Part shown: positions 9,478-19,210 of the stretch, piece by piece | Layout: each line of letters opens with the position of its first letter | Numbering within the stretch: position 1 is the first letter of the stretch | Assembly (NCBI GenBank): GCA_024640405.1 | Contig: JAHEFB010000013.1 | Coordinates: forward strand, 27,643-91,642 | Reading direction: 5' to 3' | Source: Alphaproteobacteria bacterium | GTDB taxonomy: Bacteria; Pseudomonadota; Alphaproteobacteria; Rhizobiales; Aestuariivirgaceae | DNA: 64,000 nucleotides | The notes under the pieces: model-generated | What the model saw: the letters and a program-made list of their open reading frames with translations, nothing else | Told to the model about the DNA's origin: nothing | Database searches by the model: none | Translations under genes and position numbers: made by a program

Positions 9478-12099
9478 TCAACCTTCAGCTTTCGTCACGG
9501 CTTTTTTCGCTGTGGATTTTTTTGTCGCAGTTTTCCTGGCTGCTTTCTTCGCAGGCTTTTTCTTTGCCGCTTTCTTTTTGGCCTTTGCCCCGCCTTTGGC
9601 TGTAATCAGTTCGACGGCCTGTTCCATTGTCACCTGTTCGGGAGTTATGTCCTTCGGCAAGGTCGCATTTATTTTGCCAAATTTCACATACGGTCCGTAG
9701 CGTCCATCCATCACCAGTACATTGCCACCGCCGTCAGGGTGGGCGCCAAGATCCTTCAGAGCACTTTGCTGACCACGCTTGCCGCGACTGGCCACCTTTT
9801 CGGCTATGAGATCAACCGCACGGTTCAGGCCGACATTGAATATTTCCTCGAAATCACTCAGGTTGGCGTAGACCCCTTCATGCAACACAAAGGGGCCGTA
9901 CCGTCCCAGCCCCGCTACGATTGGCTTTCCACTTTCAGGATGCAGACCGACTTCGCGCGGCAGCGATAACATTCGCAGAGCAAACGCCAGGTCAATGTCT
10001 TCCGGTTTGACTGTTTTCGGAATTGAGGAGCGCGGTGGTTTTTCACCATCCTCAGCCTTGCCGAGCTGAACATATGGACCAAACCTGCCATCATGCCTTG
10101 TTACCGGAAAACCGGTTTCCGGATCCTGGCCCAGCAGGATACCGTCAGCAGGCACTGATGAAGCATCACCTTCACCCGCTGTTCCCAGTTGCTTGGTAAA
10201 GCGGCACTCGGGATAATTGGAACATCCCACGAACGCTCCGAATTTACCAAGCTTCAACGACAACTGACCATTTTCGCAAGAAGGACAAGCGCGGCGATGC
10301 TTACCGTCTTCGCGTTCGGGGAAAACATGGTTCTCGAGCAGATCATTCAGAGCATCCAGAACATGGGTGACCCTCAACTCCTTGGTATCGTCAATCTGAC
10401 TCGAAAAATCCCGCCAGAAATCACTCAGCAACTGTTTCCAGTTTTTGTCGCCGGCCGATACGAGATCCAGTTGTTCTTCAAGGTCGGCGGTAAAATCGTA
10501 TTGCACATAACGCTTGAAGAATGACTCGAGAAAGGCTGTTACCAATCGACCCTTGTCTTCCGGGATCAACCGCTTGGCATCCATGTGAACGTAACCGCGA
10601 TCCTTCAACACCGTCAGAATGGCGGTGTAGGTTGACGGACGGCCAATGCCCAGTTCTTCCATGCGCTTGATGAGAGAAGCTTCGGAATAACGCGGAGGTG
10701 GTTCAGTGAAATGCTGCACGGGCTCAATTTGTCGTGCACCGACAACATCACCCTTCGTCAGTCGCGGCAGGCGTTTGTCATCTTCTTCATCAGCGTCGTC
10801 CTTGCCTTCTTCATACACCTTAAGGAAACCGTCAAACTTGAGCACCGATCCATTGGCACGCAAGGTGTATGACTTGCCGTCGTTGCCGGTGGTGACGATG
10901 TCAGCGCTGGTACGCTCGAAATCCGCACTTTCCATCTGGCTTGCCATGGTGCGCTTCCACACCAGGCCATACAGGGCATACTGATCTGCATCCAGGGCAT
11001 TTCGGACGTCCTCAGGCGCCCGAGAAAGTTCGGTCGGGCGGATCGCCTCATGGGCTTCCTGCGCGTTCTTGGCTTTGGTTTTGTACACCCTCGGGGCAGA
11101 CGGCAGATAAGGCTCACCGAATGTGGACTGAATGACGTTGCGGGCTGCCGCTATGGCCTCATTCGCCATCTGTACACCATCAGTACGCATATAGGTAATG
11201 AGGCCTGTAACCTCACCGTTTATGGTAATGCCTTCATACAGTTTCTGGGCGACCTGCATGGTACGTTGGGACGAAAACCCCAGCTTGCGGGAAGCTTCCT
11301 GCTGCAAAGTGGATGTCGTGAAAGGCGGGGAAGGGTGGCGTTTGGAGGGTTTGGTTTCCACCGATCCAATGGTAAACCTGGCATCGTTCAAGGCACTCTG
11401 GATAGCCCGTGCCGCAGCTTCATTCGCAATATCGAGCTTGTTCAGCCGTTTGCCATCAATGACTTGCAGACGGGCGGCAAAAGCCTGGCCGGCACCGGTT
11501 GCCATTGCTGCTTCAATTGTCCAGTACTCTTCCTTGATGAATGCTTCTATTTCCAATTCACGTTCGCAGATCAATCGCAACGCAACTGACTGAACGCGTC
11601 CGGCGGACCGGGCACCCGGAAGTTTTCGCCACAACACCGGTGACAGGTTGAAACCAACGAGATAGTCGAGTGCGCGCCGAGCCAGATAAGCTTCAACCAG
11701 CGCGTCATCAATCTGTCTGGGATTCTGCATCGCATCCAGAACAGCGTTTTTGGTTATGGCATTGAAAACTACCCGTTCGACATTCTTGCCCTTGATTGCA
11801 CCTCGCTTGTTCAGCGCCTCGAGTACGTGCCACGAAATAGCTTCGCCTTCGCGGTCGGGGTCAGTAGCCAGGATCAGTTTGTCTGCTGTTTTCAGAGCGG
11901 TTGCGATATCCCCGAGACGTTTTGAAGATTTGCTGTCCATTTCCCAAAGCATGGAAAAATCTTCGTCCGGTTTGACCGATCCGTCCTTCGCCGGGAGATC
12001 CCGGATGTGTCCGTAGGAAGCCAGGACATGGTAGTCGGTGCCCAGGTATTTATTGATCGTTTTGGCTTTTGCGGGCGATTCTACGACTACTACATTCAT
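9478..12099 (-). CDS. topA: DNA topoisomerase I
   Basis: 873 residues. It starts with the Toprim motif VVVESPAKAKTI, has DPDREGE near residue 100, and the catalytic Tyr303 in LITYMRTDG. C-terminal zinc-ribbon and TopA repeats follow (CPSCENG ... GCSNYPEC), and then a highly Lys/Ala-rich tail of about 40 residues that probably binds DNA nonspecifically. It relaxes negative supercoils through a 5'-phosphotyrosine intermediate. The gene lies 186 bp downstream of dprA and one base ahead of rnr, an order typical of Rhizobiales. Confidence 0.96.
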   Translation of the reverse strand: MNVVVVESPAKAKTINKYLGTDYHVLASYGHIRDLPAKDGSVKPDEDFSMLWEMDSKSSKRLGDIATALKTADKLILATDPDREGEAISWHVLEALNKRGAIKGKNVERVVFNAITKNAVLDAMQNPRQIDDALVEAYLARRALDYLVGFNLSPVLWRKLPGARSAGRVQSVALRLICERELEIEAFIKEEYWTIEAAMATGAGQAFAARLQVIDGKRLNKLDIANEAAARAIQSALNDARFTIGSVETKPSKRHPSPPFTTSTLQQEASRKLGFSSQRTMQVAQKLYEGITINGEVTGLITYMRTDGVQMANEAIAAARNVIQSTFGEPYLPSAPRVYKTKAKNAQEAHEAIRPTELSRAPEDVRNALDADQYALYGLVWKRTMASQMESADFERTSADIVTTGNDGKSYTLRANGSVLKFDGFLKVYEEGKDDADEEDDKRLPRLTKGDVVGARQIEPVQHFTEPPPRYSEASLIKRMEELGIGRPSTYTAILTVLKDRGYVHMDAKRLIPEDKGRLVTAFLESFFKRYVQYDFTADLEEQLDLVSAGDKNWKQLLSDFWRDFSSQIDDTKELRVTHVLDALNDLLENHVFPEREDGKHRRACPSCENGQLSLKLGKFGAFVGCSNYPECRFTKQLGTAGEGDASSVPADGILLGQDPETGFPVTRHDGRFGPYVQLGKAEDGEKPPRSSIPKTVKPEDIDLAFALRMLSLPREVGLHPESGKPIVAGLGRYGPFVLHEGVYANLSDFEEIFNVGLNRAVDLIAEKVASRGKRGQQSALKDLGAHPDGGGNVLVMDGRYGPYVKFGKINATLPKDITPEQVTMEQAVELITAKGGAKAKKKAAKKKPAKKAARKTATKKSTAKKAVTKAEG

Positions 12100-12285
12100 G
12101 ATTAAGCGAATATTCCTGTGCTCACAGCGAAGCCTGCGAATGGCTTGGGTGTTGTTTTAGGTCAAGCGTCATAGGGCCAAACCAGCGCTTCGCGCAAGAA
12201 CCTTGGACAATGATATTCCATTTACCGTTGCAAAGTTGCTCCGGCCGTACCTGCAATTTTGGAAATTTCCATCAAAACATCTTGC

Positions 12286-13467
12286 TCACGCAATAAGTGA
12301 GACCCTTTGTCCGGAGTGCCGTTCCAAACGCCCGGCCAGATCAAGCTCGATCATCACCATCTGCACAATTCGCGGTGATAGACCGGCTTCTCTTACAACC
12401 ACATTGACTTCGACAGGATCAGCGCCGAGCAATTCCACGACAATCTTCCTGTGGGAATCATCAAGTACACGGTCATCATTATATGTAGGCGGTTTTCCAG
12501 TTTCGTTTAATTCTGGATTCTGCAATACCTGTGATCCTGCGGAAATTTGTTCCGGACTGCCACCGGCGAGACTATCTGAATAAAGGTGCCCGCGCTCAAG
12601 CACATCCACGATATCGCGATACGATGTGATCAACATCGCACCGTCCTGTATCAACTTGTTTGTGCCGGCAGTCCTGGGATCAAAGGGCGATCCCGGAACC
12701 GCAAACACATCCCGACCGATTTCATTGGCCAAACGGGCCGTTATCAATGAGCCGGACCGCATGGCGGCTTCTATGACGACAACGCCGGCTGCCAATCCGG
12801 CAATGATCCGGTTTCGACGTGGAAACAGTTCCGCTCTAGGCTGGGTACCTGGAGGCATCTCGGTCACAATGCAGCCTTCAGCTCTGATTTCACTATAAAG
12901 CTTTTCGTTTTCCGGCGGGTAAACAACATCGAGGCCGGTTGCAACGACTGCAATTGTGCCTTGTGCAAGTGAGGCTTCGTGTGCCGCGGTATCTATGCCC
13001 CGCGCCAGCCCGGATGCAATATTCCAGCCTTCGTTCCCCAGCCCCTTTGCAACTTGGCGGGCGAAGCGTTTGCCATTGGCTGACGAGTTTCGTGATCCGA
13101 CTATTGCGCAGGTGGATTGTTGCAACAGTTCACCTCTGCCGGATGCATACAGAATTGGCGGCGGGTTGACGGTCTGCGCAAGCAACCGAGGATAGGAAGC
13201 ATCGCCGTGACACAATATCCGGCCGCCAACTGCATTTGCAGCTTCAACGTCGCGTAAAGCGCGATCACGTGAGCAAAGCTTGATACGGCGTCCCCCGGTG
13301 TGTTTTGACGCCAGGTGCGGAAGTGCGGCCAGCGCCTCTGCTGCCGAACCATATGCCTCAATCAACTGATGATATGTCGCTGGACCGATGTTGTCACTTT
13401 GAGCCAATTGCAGCCGCGACAACCGCTCTTCATCAATATCGCATGACGAGTTGGAAGGTTCGTTCAT
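12286..13467 (-). CDS. dprA: DNA-processing protein DprA
   Basis: 393 residues from the ATG at 13467. The Rossmann-like domain carries [26 protein letters not shown] and [19 protein letters not shown], all hallmarks of DprA/Smf. A C-terminal winged-helix domain (about 320-390) matches the long form. DprA loads RecA on incoming single-stranded DNA during transformation. The frame is open further upstream to 13773, but that part is Cys-rich shadow sequence inside plsY. The ATG used overlaps the plsY stop by 4 bp (ATGA). Confidence 0.94.
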   Translation of the reverse strand: MNEPSNSSCDIDEERLSRLQLAQSDNIGPATYHQLIEAYGSAAEALAALPHLASKHTGGRRIKLCSRDRALRDVEAANAVGGRILCHGDASYPRLLAQTVNPPPILYASGRGELLQQSTCAIVGSRNSSANGKRFARQVAKGLGNEGWNIASGLARGIDTAAHEASLAQGTIAVVATGLDVVYPPENEKLYSEIRAEGCIVTEMPPGTQPRAELFPRRNRIIAGLAAGVVVIEAAMRSGSLITARLANEIGRDVFAVPGSPFDPRTAGTNKLIQDGAMLITSYRDIVDVLERGHLYSDSLAGGSPEQISAGSQVLQNPELNETGKPPTYNDDRVLDDSHRKIVVELLGADPVEVNVVVREAGLSPRIVQMVMIELDLAGRLERHSGQRVSLIA

Positions 13468-14093
13468 GTGGCATTGGTCTTTGAGCCAATTCGCGACTCC
13501 TGACCGCTCGCCAGTCGCACAATGTTTTTGCGGTGGGTAAGAAATACTATGAATGTCATGACAAGCAACGCAACGGCCAATTTCGTGTTTCCGGTGTACA
13601 GCGCAAAGACAGGTACTGCGACTGACGCCACGAGTGCAGCAAGCGATGAATATCTGAGTGAAATGGCAAGCCCCAACCAGACAACTGCAAATGCGGCAAG
13701 ATATTGCCAACCGAAGCCCAGCAGAACACCAACATAGGTGGCAACACCCTTGCCTCCTTTGAACTTGAGCCAAAACGGCAGAATATGACCGATAAACGCG
13801 CCAAAACCTGCGGCCATAGCCATATCGATGCCGAAAAAATGCCCGGCAGCAAGTACGGGCAGGGTGCCTTTCAGCGCGTCAAGCAACAACGTTGCAGCAG
13901 CTGCCGGTTTGTTGCCGGTACGCAGCACATTGGTGGCGCCGATGTTGCCTGAACCAATATCGCGAAGATTGCCGAGACCAAAAACCCTGGCCATCAGAAT
14001 TCCGAAGGGCACCGACCCACACAGGTACCCCAATCCAAACCAGAGTGAAATCAGGCCGAGCAATTGCGGGTTGATGCCGAGAAAGGATTCCAT
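13464..14093 (-). CDS. plsY: Acyl-phosphate:glycerol-3-phosphate acyltransferase PlsY
   Basis: 209-residue integral membrane protein with about five hydrophobic segments. The three PlsY motifs are visible: GSVPFG (about 26-31), the glycine-rich [12 protein letters not shown] (about 44-55) and [10 protein letters not shown] (about 111-120). It makes lysophosphatidic acid from acyl phosphate and glycerol-3-phosphate at the inner membrane. It is coupled to dprA by a 4-bp overlap and follows the pyrC-like gene by 33 bp. Confidence 0.95.
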   Translation of the reverse strand: MESFLGINPQLLGLISLWFGLGYLCGSVPFGILMARVFGLGNLRDIGSGNIGATNVLRTGNKPAAAATLLLDALKGTLPVLAAGHFFGIDMAMAAGFGAFIGHILPFWLKFKGGKGVATYVGVLLGFGWQYLAAFAVVWLGLAISLRYSSLAALVASVAVPVFALYTGNTKLAVALLVMTFIVFLTHRKNIVRLASGQESRIGSKTNAT

Positions 14094-14126
14094 CCGCTGT
14101 CAACTCCTGTAATCCGTTACGAGTGA

Positions 14127-15434
14127 CTACAGTTTATACACACTGACGCCGCCGACAATGGTTTCGATCACGCGGCCTTCGAAGGCGCGGGCTTCAAAGG
14201 TCGTGTTGCGGGAAGCGGATTTGAGCAGGTCCGCATCAACGATCCAGGGAACGCTCATGTCAACTATTGCGATATCTGCATTGGCACCCTGTTCCAGACG
14301 GCCACCCTTGATGCCCAAGAGCCGTGCCGGCGCATCAGTCATCGCTTCAACCAGACGTTCCAGCGGCAATTGACCTGAATGTACCAGTGACAGTCCCGCG
14401 GCCAGCAATGTTTCAAGCCCGACGGCACCGAAGGCAGCTTCGGAAAACGGAACTCTCTTGGTATCAGCATCCTGCGGATCATGGCTTGAAACGATCACGT
14501 CAATTGTGCCATCAGCGACGCCGGCAACCAGTGCCTTCCTGTCTTCTTCGCGTCTGAGCGGTGGTGATATCTTGAAGAAGGTTCGATAGGCTCCAATATC
14601 GTGCTCATTGAGTGTCAGGTGATTGATCGAGACACCACACGAGACGGGCAGCCCCCGGTCTTTCGCCTGCCGGATGATTTGCAGTGACGCCTCGCAGGAT
14701 ATCTGGGCGGCGTGATATGGTGACCCGGTCATCTCCACAAGCCTTATATCGCGTTCGAGCGCGATCAGCTCGGCAACTGCCGGAATGCCGGGCAAACCCA
14801 ATCGGGTAGCTGATTCTCCAGCATGCATGACGCCGCCGGCGAGGTCGGAATCTTCCACGTGCTGGACCACAAGCATGTTGAAGTTGCCGGCATATTTCAT
14901 TGCGCGGCTCAGTACCTTTGAATTTCGTACCGAGTGAATTCCGTCGGTAAGGGCAATAGCGCCGGCTTCCTTCAACAAGCCGAACTCGGTCATTTTCTCG
15001 CCGTTCAGGTCCTGGGTGATGGCGGCCATGGGGTAAACGCGGACATCGGCAGTGTCTTGCGCTCGCCGAAGAATGAAGTCGACGATTGAGGCATCATCCA
15101 TTACCGGTTGAGTGTTGGGCTGGATGACAATCGAAGTAACGCCGCCTGCAGCCGCGGCACGCGATGCTGAATGCAGGGTTTCACGATGTTCCGATCCCGG
15201 TTCACCGGTGAACACCCTCATGTCAATGAGGCCGGGGATCAGCAGGGCGCCCTTTACATCGGTGATGCTTGTGCCTTCAGGCAAACTGGCCCTGGTGACA
15301 GCATCACCCATCCATTTGATGACACCGTCCTCGATCAAAACTCCTCCTGTCTGATCCAGCTTTGTAGCCGGATCAAACAGGCGCGCATTAACATAGGCCG
15401 TGCGGTCGGTAATGTTTGAAATGTTTTTTGCCAT
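14127..15434 (-). CDS. Dihydroorotase-like protein lacking the metal-binding HxH motif (PyrC'/PyrX type)
   Basis: 435-residue amidohydrolase-fold protein overlapping the pyrB stop by one base. Active dihydroorotases have PGLIDMHVHLREPG; here it reads PGLIDMRVFTGEPG, so both metal-ligand histidines are gone. The usual TDHAPH segment is replaced by SSHDPQDADTK. It is therefore probably not a dihydroorotase but a structural partner of aspartate transcarbamoylase, as known for the inactive PyrC' beside pyrB in several proteobacteria. A true PyrC should be encoded elsewhere. Annotation pipelines usually name this gene pyrC. Confidence 0.88.
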   Translation of the reverse strand: MAKNISNITDRTAYVNARLFDPATKLDQTGGVLIEDGVIKWMGDAVTRASLPEGTSITDVKGALLIPGLIDMRVFTGEPGSEHRETLHSASRAAAAGGVTSIVIQPNTQPVMDDASIVDFILRRAQDTADVRVYPMAAITQDLNGEKMTEFGLLKEAGAIALTDGIHSVRNSKVLSRAMKYAGNFNMLVVQHVEDSDLAGGVMHAGESATRLGLPGIPAVAELIALERDIRLVEMTGSPYHAAQISCEASLQIIRQAKDRGLPVSCGVSINHLTLNEHDIGAYRTFFKISPPLRREEDRKALVAGVADGTIDVIVSSHDPQDADTKRVPFSEAAFGAVGLETLLAAGLSLVHSGQLPLERLVEAMTDAPARLLGIKGGRLEQGANADIAIVDMSVPWIVDADLLKSASRNTTFEARAFEGRVIETIVGGVSVYKL

Positions 15435-16405
15435 TACGCATCAGCCTTGCGGGTGGTTTCCAGATTTCTGGAAAGTGCATCCAGGACGGCCATGCGCGTG
15501 GCCACCCCCATCTCCACCTGCTCGCGAATGACCGACTGGACACCGTCGGCAACAATGGAGTCTATTTCAACGCCCCGGTTCATTGGACCGGGATGCATGA
15601 CAAGCGCGCCTTCGTTGGCAATGGCCAGCATCTGCTGGTCAAGACCAAAGAAGCGATAATACTCCCTGGCGGACGGAATGAAGCTGCCGTTCATGCGTTC
15701 AAGCTGCAGCCGCAACATCATGACAACGTCGGCACCTTTCAATCCTTCCTGCATATCGGTAAAAATTTCTGCTCCCAGGTTTTCCGCGCCGGATGGGAGG
15801 AGGGTCGGAGGAGCAACCAACCTCAGTCGAACATTCATCTTTGACATAAGCGCGATATTCGAACGCGCAACCCGGGAATGGGCGATGTCACCACAAATTG
15901 CCACTGTCAGTCCCTCGAGGCGCTTCAAGTGACGGCGAATTGTAAGCGCATCCAGAAGCGCCTGGGTTGGGTGCTCGTGCTGTCCGTCACCGGCATTTAC
16001 AACAGCGCAGGAGACTTTTTGGGCGAGGAGCTCCACGGCACCTGAGGATTGATGACGGACAATCAGCAAATGCGGACGCATGGCGTTGAGTGTCATTGCG
16101 GTGTCGAGCACGGTTTCGCCCTTTGCAAGCGATGACGCACTGACCGCCATGTTGAGTACATCGGCACCAAGTCGTTTGCCGGCGAGTTCAAACGAACTCT
16201 GAGTACGGGTCGAGTTTTCGAAAAAAAGATTTATCTGTGTGAGACCCTTGAGAACTTTGGCATGTTTACCACCCTTGCGGGTATCGTCGGCATATTTGTC
16301 GGCAAGGTCGAGCAGGGCACCGATTTCGGTCGGCGAAAGATCTGCGATGGAGAGCAGATGGTTGCTTTCGATAACGGGGCGGGGTGATGATGATGTCTTG
16401 GCCAT
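15434..16405 (-). CDS. pyrB: Aspartate carbamoyltransferase catalytic subunit
   Basis: 323 residues from the ATG at 16405. The carbamoyl-phosphate motif [13 protein letters not shown] (about 62-74) and HPTQALLD (about 146-153) are intact, as is the aspartate-side MHPGPMNRG near residue 277. It joins carbamoyl phosphate to aspartate in the first committed pyrimidine step. The frame extends 18 codons upstream to 16459, but that stretch has no family resemblance. It is coupled to the pyrC-like gene through a TAATG overlap, as expected when the two proteins assemble together. Confidence 0.96.
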   Translation of the reverse strand: MAKTSSSPRPVIESNHLLSIADLSPTEIGALLDLADKYADDTRKGGKHAKVLKGLTQINLFFENSTRTQSSFELAGKRLGADVLNMAVSASSLAKGETVLDTAMTLNAMRPHLLIVRHQSSGAVELLAQKVSCAVVNAGDGQHEHPTQALLDALTIRRHLKRLEGLTVAICGDIAHSRVARSNIALMSKMNVRLRLVAPPTLLPSGAENLGAEIFTDMQEGLKGADVVMMLRLQLERMNGSFIPSAREYYRFFGLDQQMLAIANEGALVMHPGPMNRGVEIDSIVADGVQSVIREQVEMGVATRMAVLDALSRNLETTRKADA

Positions 16406-16566
16406 TAAAACCGTGTCTATAGGCAGGCTTTGGCCCAAGTGCAAGCGGCAAACACGCAAGTTGGCTAGCGTTTACGCAGCTTGCTTCGCCAAACGCCACC
16501 GCAATGTCTGGCCTGCGCGACGCCAGGAGGCTCGGGCAAACGCGCCACCGCAGTTTGAAGCACCTG

Positions 16567-17508
16567 TCAACCCAGCCAGTGAAGATGGCGCGACAGCCAT
16601 ATTACAAGCGGGATAGTCGCAAATGACAGCACCGTCTGCACCGTCGCCGTGGCTGCATACAATTCGGCGTCACCCCCCATGGTTCGGGCCAGAACATATC
16701 CGTTCATTGCAGTTGGAACAGCAGCGCAAATCATCGCGGCTTCGAATGCTTCGCCTGAGAGCCCGGTCGCCAGGGCCAACAACAACACAAGCAAAGGTGT
16801 AACTGCCAAACGCACCATCACGCCCGTCCAGACCAGCACACTGGGTTTCAGCGCAGCCTTTATCCGCAACCCCGCGCCAACGGCCAACAGACCTGCACCA
16901 AGTGCCGCGCCACCTAGCAGGTCGAGCGTCGTCTGCAGCGGTTCCCAGATGCCCAGGCCGACAAAATTCAGCATCAATCCGATGATTGCGCCCCAGATAA
17001 TGGGGTTTCTTGTGACAACGCGTGCAACATTTTTGAAACCGGGTGTCTGTCCCGTGCCGAATGCTGCCAGCACCACAATGTTCACAACATTGATGGGTGG
17101 TACCAGAAGGGCCATTATTATGGCCACGTAGGCTGCACCTGTTTCCCCGTAAAGTTTCAACACGATGGCCAGTGCAATGAAACCGTGGAACCGCGAGCCG
17201 GCCTGAAAGATCGAGGTGAATTGCGCATTGGTAGCGCCATATCTGGTATGCAGGACGGGTTTCAGGGCGAACAGAATGGTCCACATTACTCCAGTCACAG
17301 CAAGGACCGTCACACTCAGGGCGCCGACAGGAAGATTGCGCAGGTCGACCGTGGCCAGAGTTACACACAGGATTGCCGGAAAGAACAGCCAGAAGCATAT
17401 GAGTTCAAGGCCTCGCCAATCCTGCATAGGCACAATCTCGGTGCGGCGGATGACATTGCCTACCACCACCAGTGCAAATATTGGAAGAATGCTGTTAAAT
17501 ATGTCCAT
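16567..17508 (-). CDS. AEC-family (auxin efflux carrier-like) permease
   Basis: 313 residues with about ten hydrophobic helices in two five-helix halves, the AEC transporter fold. An N-terminal hydrophobic start (FNSILPIFALVVVGNVIRR) and a central NPIIWGAIIG are typical. Members move small organic anions such as malate or malonate, but the substrate is unknown here. It starts 5 bp after the ruvX stop, so the two are likely cotranscribed. 161 bp separate its stop from pyrB. Confidence 0.88.
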   Translation of the reverse strand: MDIFNSILPIFALVVVGNVIRRTEIVPMQDWRGLELICFWLFFPAILCVTLATVDLRNLPVGALSVTVLAVTGVMWTILFALKPVLHTRYGATNAQFTSIFQAGSRFHGFIALAIVLKLYGETGAAYVAIIMALLVPPINVVNIVVLAAFGTGQTPGFKNVARVVTRNPIIWGAIIGLMLNFVGLGIWEPLQTTLDLLGGAALGAGLLAVGAGLRIKAALKPSVLVWTGVMVRLAVTPLLVLLLALATGLSGEAFEAAMICAAVPTAMNGYVLARTMGGDAELYAATATVQTVLSFATIPLVIWLSRHLHWLG

Positions 17509-17513
17509 GGCGG

Positions 17514-18005
17514 TCAGGTCTCGGAGAGACGTGGCGGATCGCCGGCAAGACGATCAAGCGCTCCCTGCAAAATCCATGCTGCAGCCAGCTTGTCGACCAG
17601 TTCAGCGCGCCGGGCACGTGATCGGTCCGCCTCGATAAGCATTTTTTCGACGGCAACGGTGGATAATCGTTCATCCCATAATGCGATTGGAATATCGGTT
17701 AGTTTGGCAAGGTTTCTCGCAAACGCGTGGGTGGCCTGAACCCTGGGACCGTGAGTGCCATCCATATTGACCGGCAGGCCAAGTACAAACCCGGCGGCCT
17801 TTTCCTCGGCAGCAATTTGGAGAAGCTGTGCTGCATCCGCCTTGAACTTTGACCGCTTGATGGTGAGCCTTGGAGATGCAATCGTTCTTAGCCGATCTGA
17901 TATGGCCACACCAATCGTCTGGGATCCGAGGTCGAGTCCGATCAAGCTGGCCGGACCGGTCAGTATTTTTCGAAGTTCATCGGGGCTGGACAGAATGCTT
18001 GTCAT
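17514..18005 (-). CDS. ruvX: Putative pre-16S rRNA nuclease / Holliday junction resolvase YqgF (RuvX)
   Basis: 163 residues with an RNase H-like fold: LIGLDLGSQTIGVAISD near residues 22-38 carries the first catalytic Asp. FVLGLPVNMDGTHGPR and LWDERLSTVAVEKML are the other family motifs. In E. coli YqgF takes part in 16S rRNA 5' maturation. It heads a short minus-strand operon with the AEC permease and is divergent from the MBL hydrolase at 18082. Confidence 0.93.
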   Translation of the reverse strand: MTSILSSPDELRKILTGPASLIGLDLGSQTIGVAISDRLRTIASPRLTIKRSKFKADAAQLLQIAAEEKAAGFVLGLPVNMDGTHGPRVQATHAFARNLAKLTDIPIALWDERLSTVAVEKMLIEADRSRARRAELVDKLAAAWILQGALDRLAGDPPRLSET

Positions 18006-18081
18006 TTTGTCTGCTTAAGCCCTGCGACAAGCAGGTGCAATTGGTTCAGCGCGCATCTGCCATGCGAAAAGGGGAATACAT

Positions 18082-18771
18082 ATGAAGATTACATGGTTTG
18101 GCCATTCTGCGTTCAGGGTTGAGTTCGACGACACGGTCATTCTCATTGATCCGTTTTTGTCCGGATCACCGACTTTCGATGGCAGCGTGGAAAACGCCAC
18201 ATCCGGGTGCACGCATGTCATCCTCACCCATGGTCACGACGACCACATCGGCGACACCGTGGAAATCTGCAAGGCGACCGGTGCTACGCTGATTGCCGTT
18301 TATGAACTGGCGGCTCACCTCAACAACAAGGGTGTCGAGAAATTCGACCCTGCCAACACTGGCGGTGCCGTCTATCATCCGGACTTCATGTGCACGTTTG
18401 TAAGGGCTGATCACTCCTCGTCATCTGACGGGGTGTATCTTGGTAATCCGTGCGGGATCATCGTCCGGCCAAACAGTACCGGCAAGCCGCTCTATCACAT
18501 GGGCGACACTGACATTTTCGGCGACATGGGGTTGATAGGCCGGATACACGAACCGGCCGTGGGAATTGTCCCGATTGGTGACAGATTTACCATGAACCCG
18601 GTGACGGCAGCCATGGCGTGTCGCAATTTTTTCGATTTTGAAGCCATTATCCCATGCCACTACGGTACTTTTCCGTTGCTGATACCGGATGCAGATCCTT
18701 TCGTGCAGGCAATGGGCGAAGATGCCGGAAAGGTCAAGGTACCGTTCATCGGTCAAACACTGGATTTCTGA
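18082..18771 (+). CDS. UPF0173 metal-dependent hydrolase (metallo-beta-lactamase fold)
   Basis: 229 residues beginning MKITWFGHSAFR, the characteristic UPF0173 start. The metal-binding HGHDDHIGD is at about residues 51-59, with further ligands in RADHSSS, HMGDTD and PCHYGTFP. It is a cytosolic metal-dependent hydrolase of unknown substrate. An AGGGG ribosome site precedes the ATG. It sits between ruvX (divergent) and gatC, a common arrangement in Rhizobiales. Confidence 0.92.
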   Translation: MKITWFGHSAFRVEFDDTVILIDPFLSGSPTFDGSVENATSGCTHVILTHGHDDHIGDTVEICKATGATLIAVYELAAHLNNKGVEKFDPANTGGAVYHPDFMCTFVRADHSSSSDGVYLGNPCGIIVRPNSTGKPLYHMGDTDIFGDMGLIGRIHEPAVGIVPIGDRFTMNPVTAAMACRNFFDFEAIIPCHYGTFPLLIPDADPFVQAMGEDAGKVKVPFIGQTLDF

Positions 18772-18866
18772 TTTTGGCGCCATATCATCCTTAGGGCATT
18801 GCAGCCTTATGTCGGCGATGGTATCACGCGCAGCAATTCAGCCATCGAATTGGAGAATATCAGATC

Positions 18867-19154
18867 ATGTCTGTTGACCAGGCAACAGTGCGCCGCATTG
18901 CCCGGCTTGCCCGCATCCGTATATCGGACAACGAAGTCCCGAAGTTGGAAGGCGAGTTAAACCATATTCTCGGTTGGATTGAGATGCTTGAAGAGGTCGA
19001 TACGGACAATGTCGAACCAATGACATCGGTGGTCGACACCAGCATGCGGCTTCGTCAAGACGTAGTGAACGATGGTGGTTACCCGGACCAGGTGACGGGT
19101 AATGCGCCCGCTAGCGACGAAAACTTTTTCCTGGTGCCAAAGGTCGTCGAGTAG
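18867..19154 (+). CDS. gatC: Asp-tRNA(Asn)/Glu-tRNA(Gln) amidotransferase subunit C
   Basis: 95 residues with the GatC pattern [32 protein letters not shown] and a C-terminal FFLVPKVVE. GatC wraps around GatA and stabilises the GatCAB transamidosome. It is 56 bp ahead of gatA. The ATG is preceded by GGAGAATATCAG. Confidence 0.95.
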   Translation: MSVDQATVRRIARLARIRISDNEVPKLEGELNHILGWIEMLEEVDTDNVEPMTSVVDTSMRLRQDVVNDGGYPDQVTGNAPASDENFFLVPKVVE

Positions 19155-19210
19155 CCCCATACAACACATCCACATCATATCCCAACGATATTCGAGTATC
19201 CGGAAATCCC

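Noticed and set aside
13468..13773. N-terminal extension of dprA
   Set aside because: Cys-rich, overlapping plsY, with an ATGA start-stop overlap at 13464-13467 that gives the normal DprA N-terminus.
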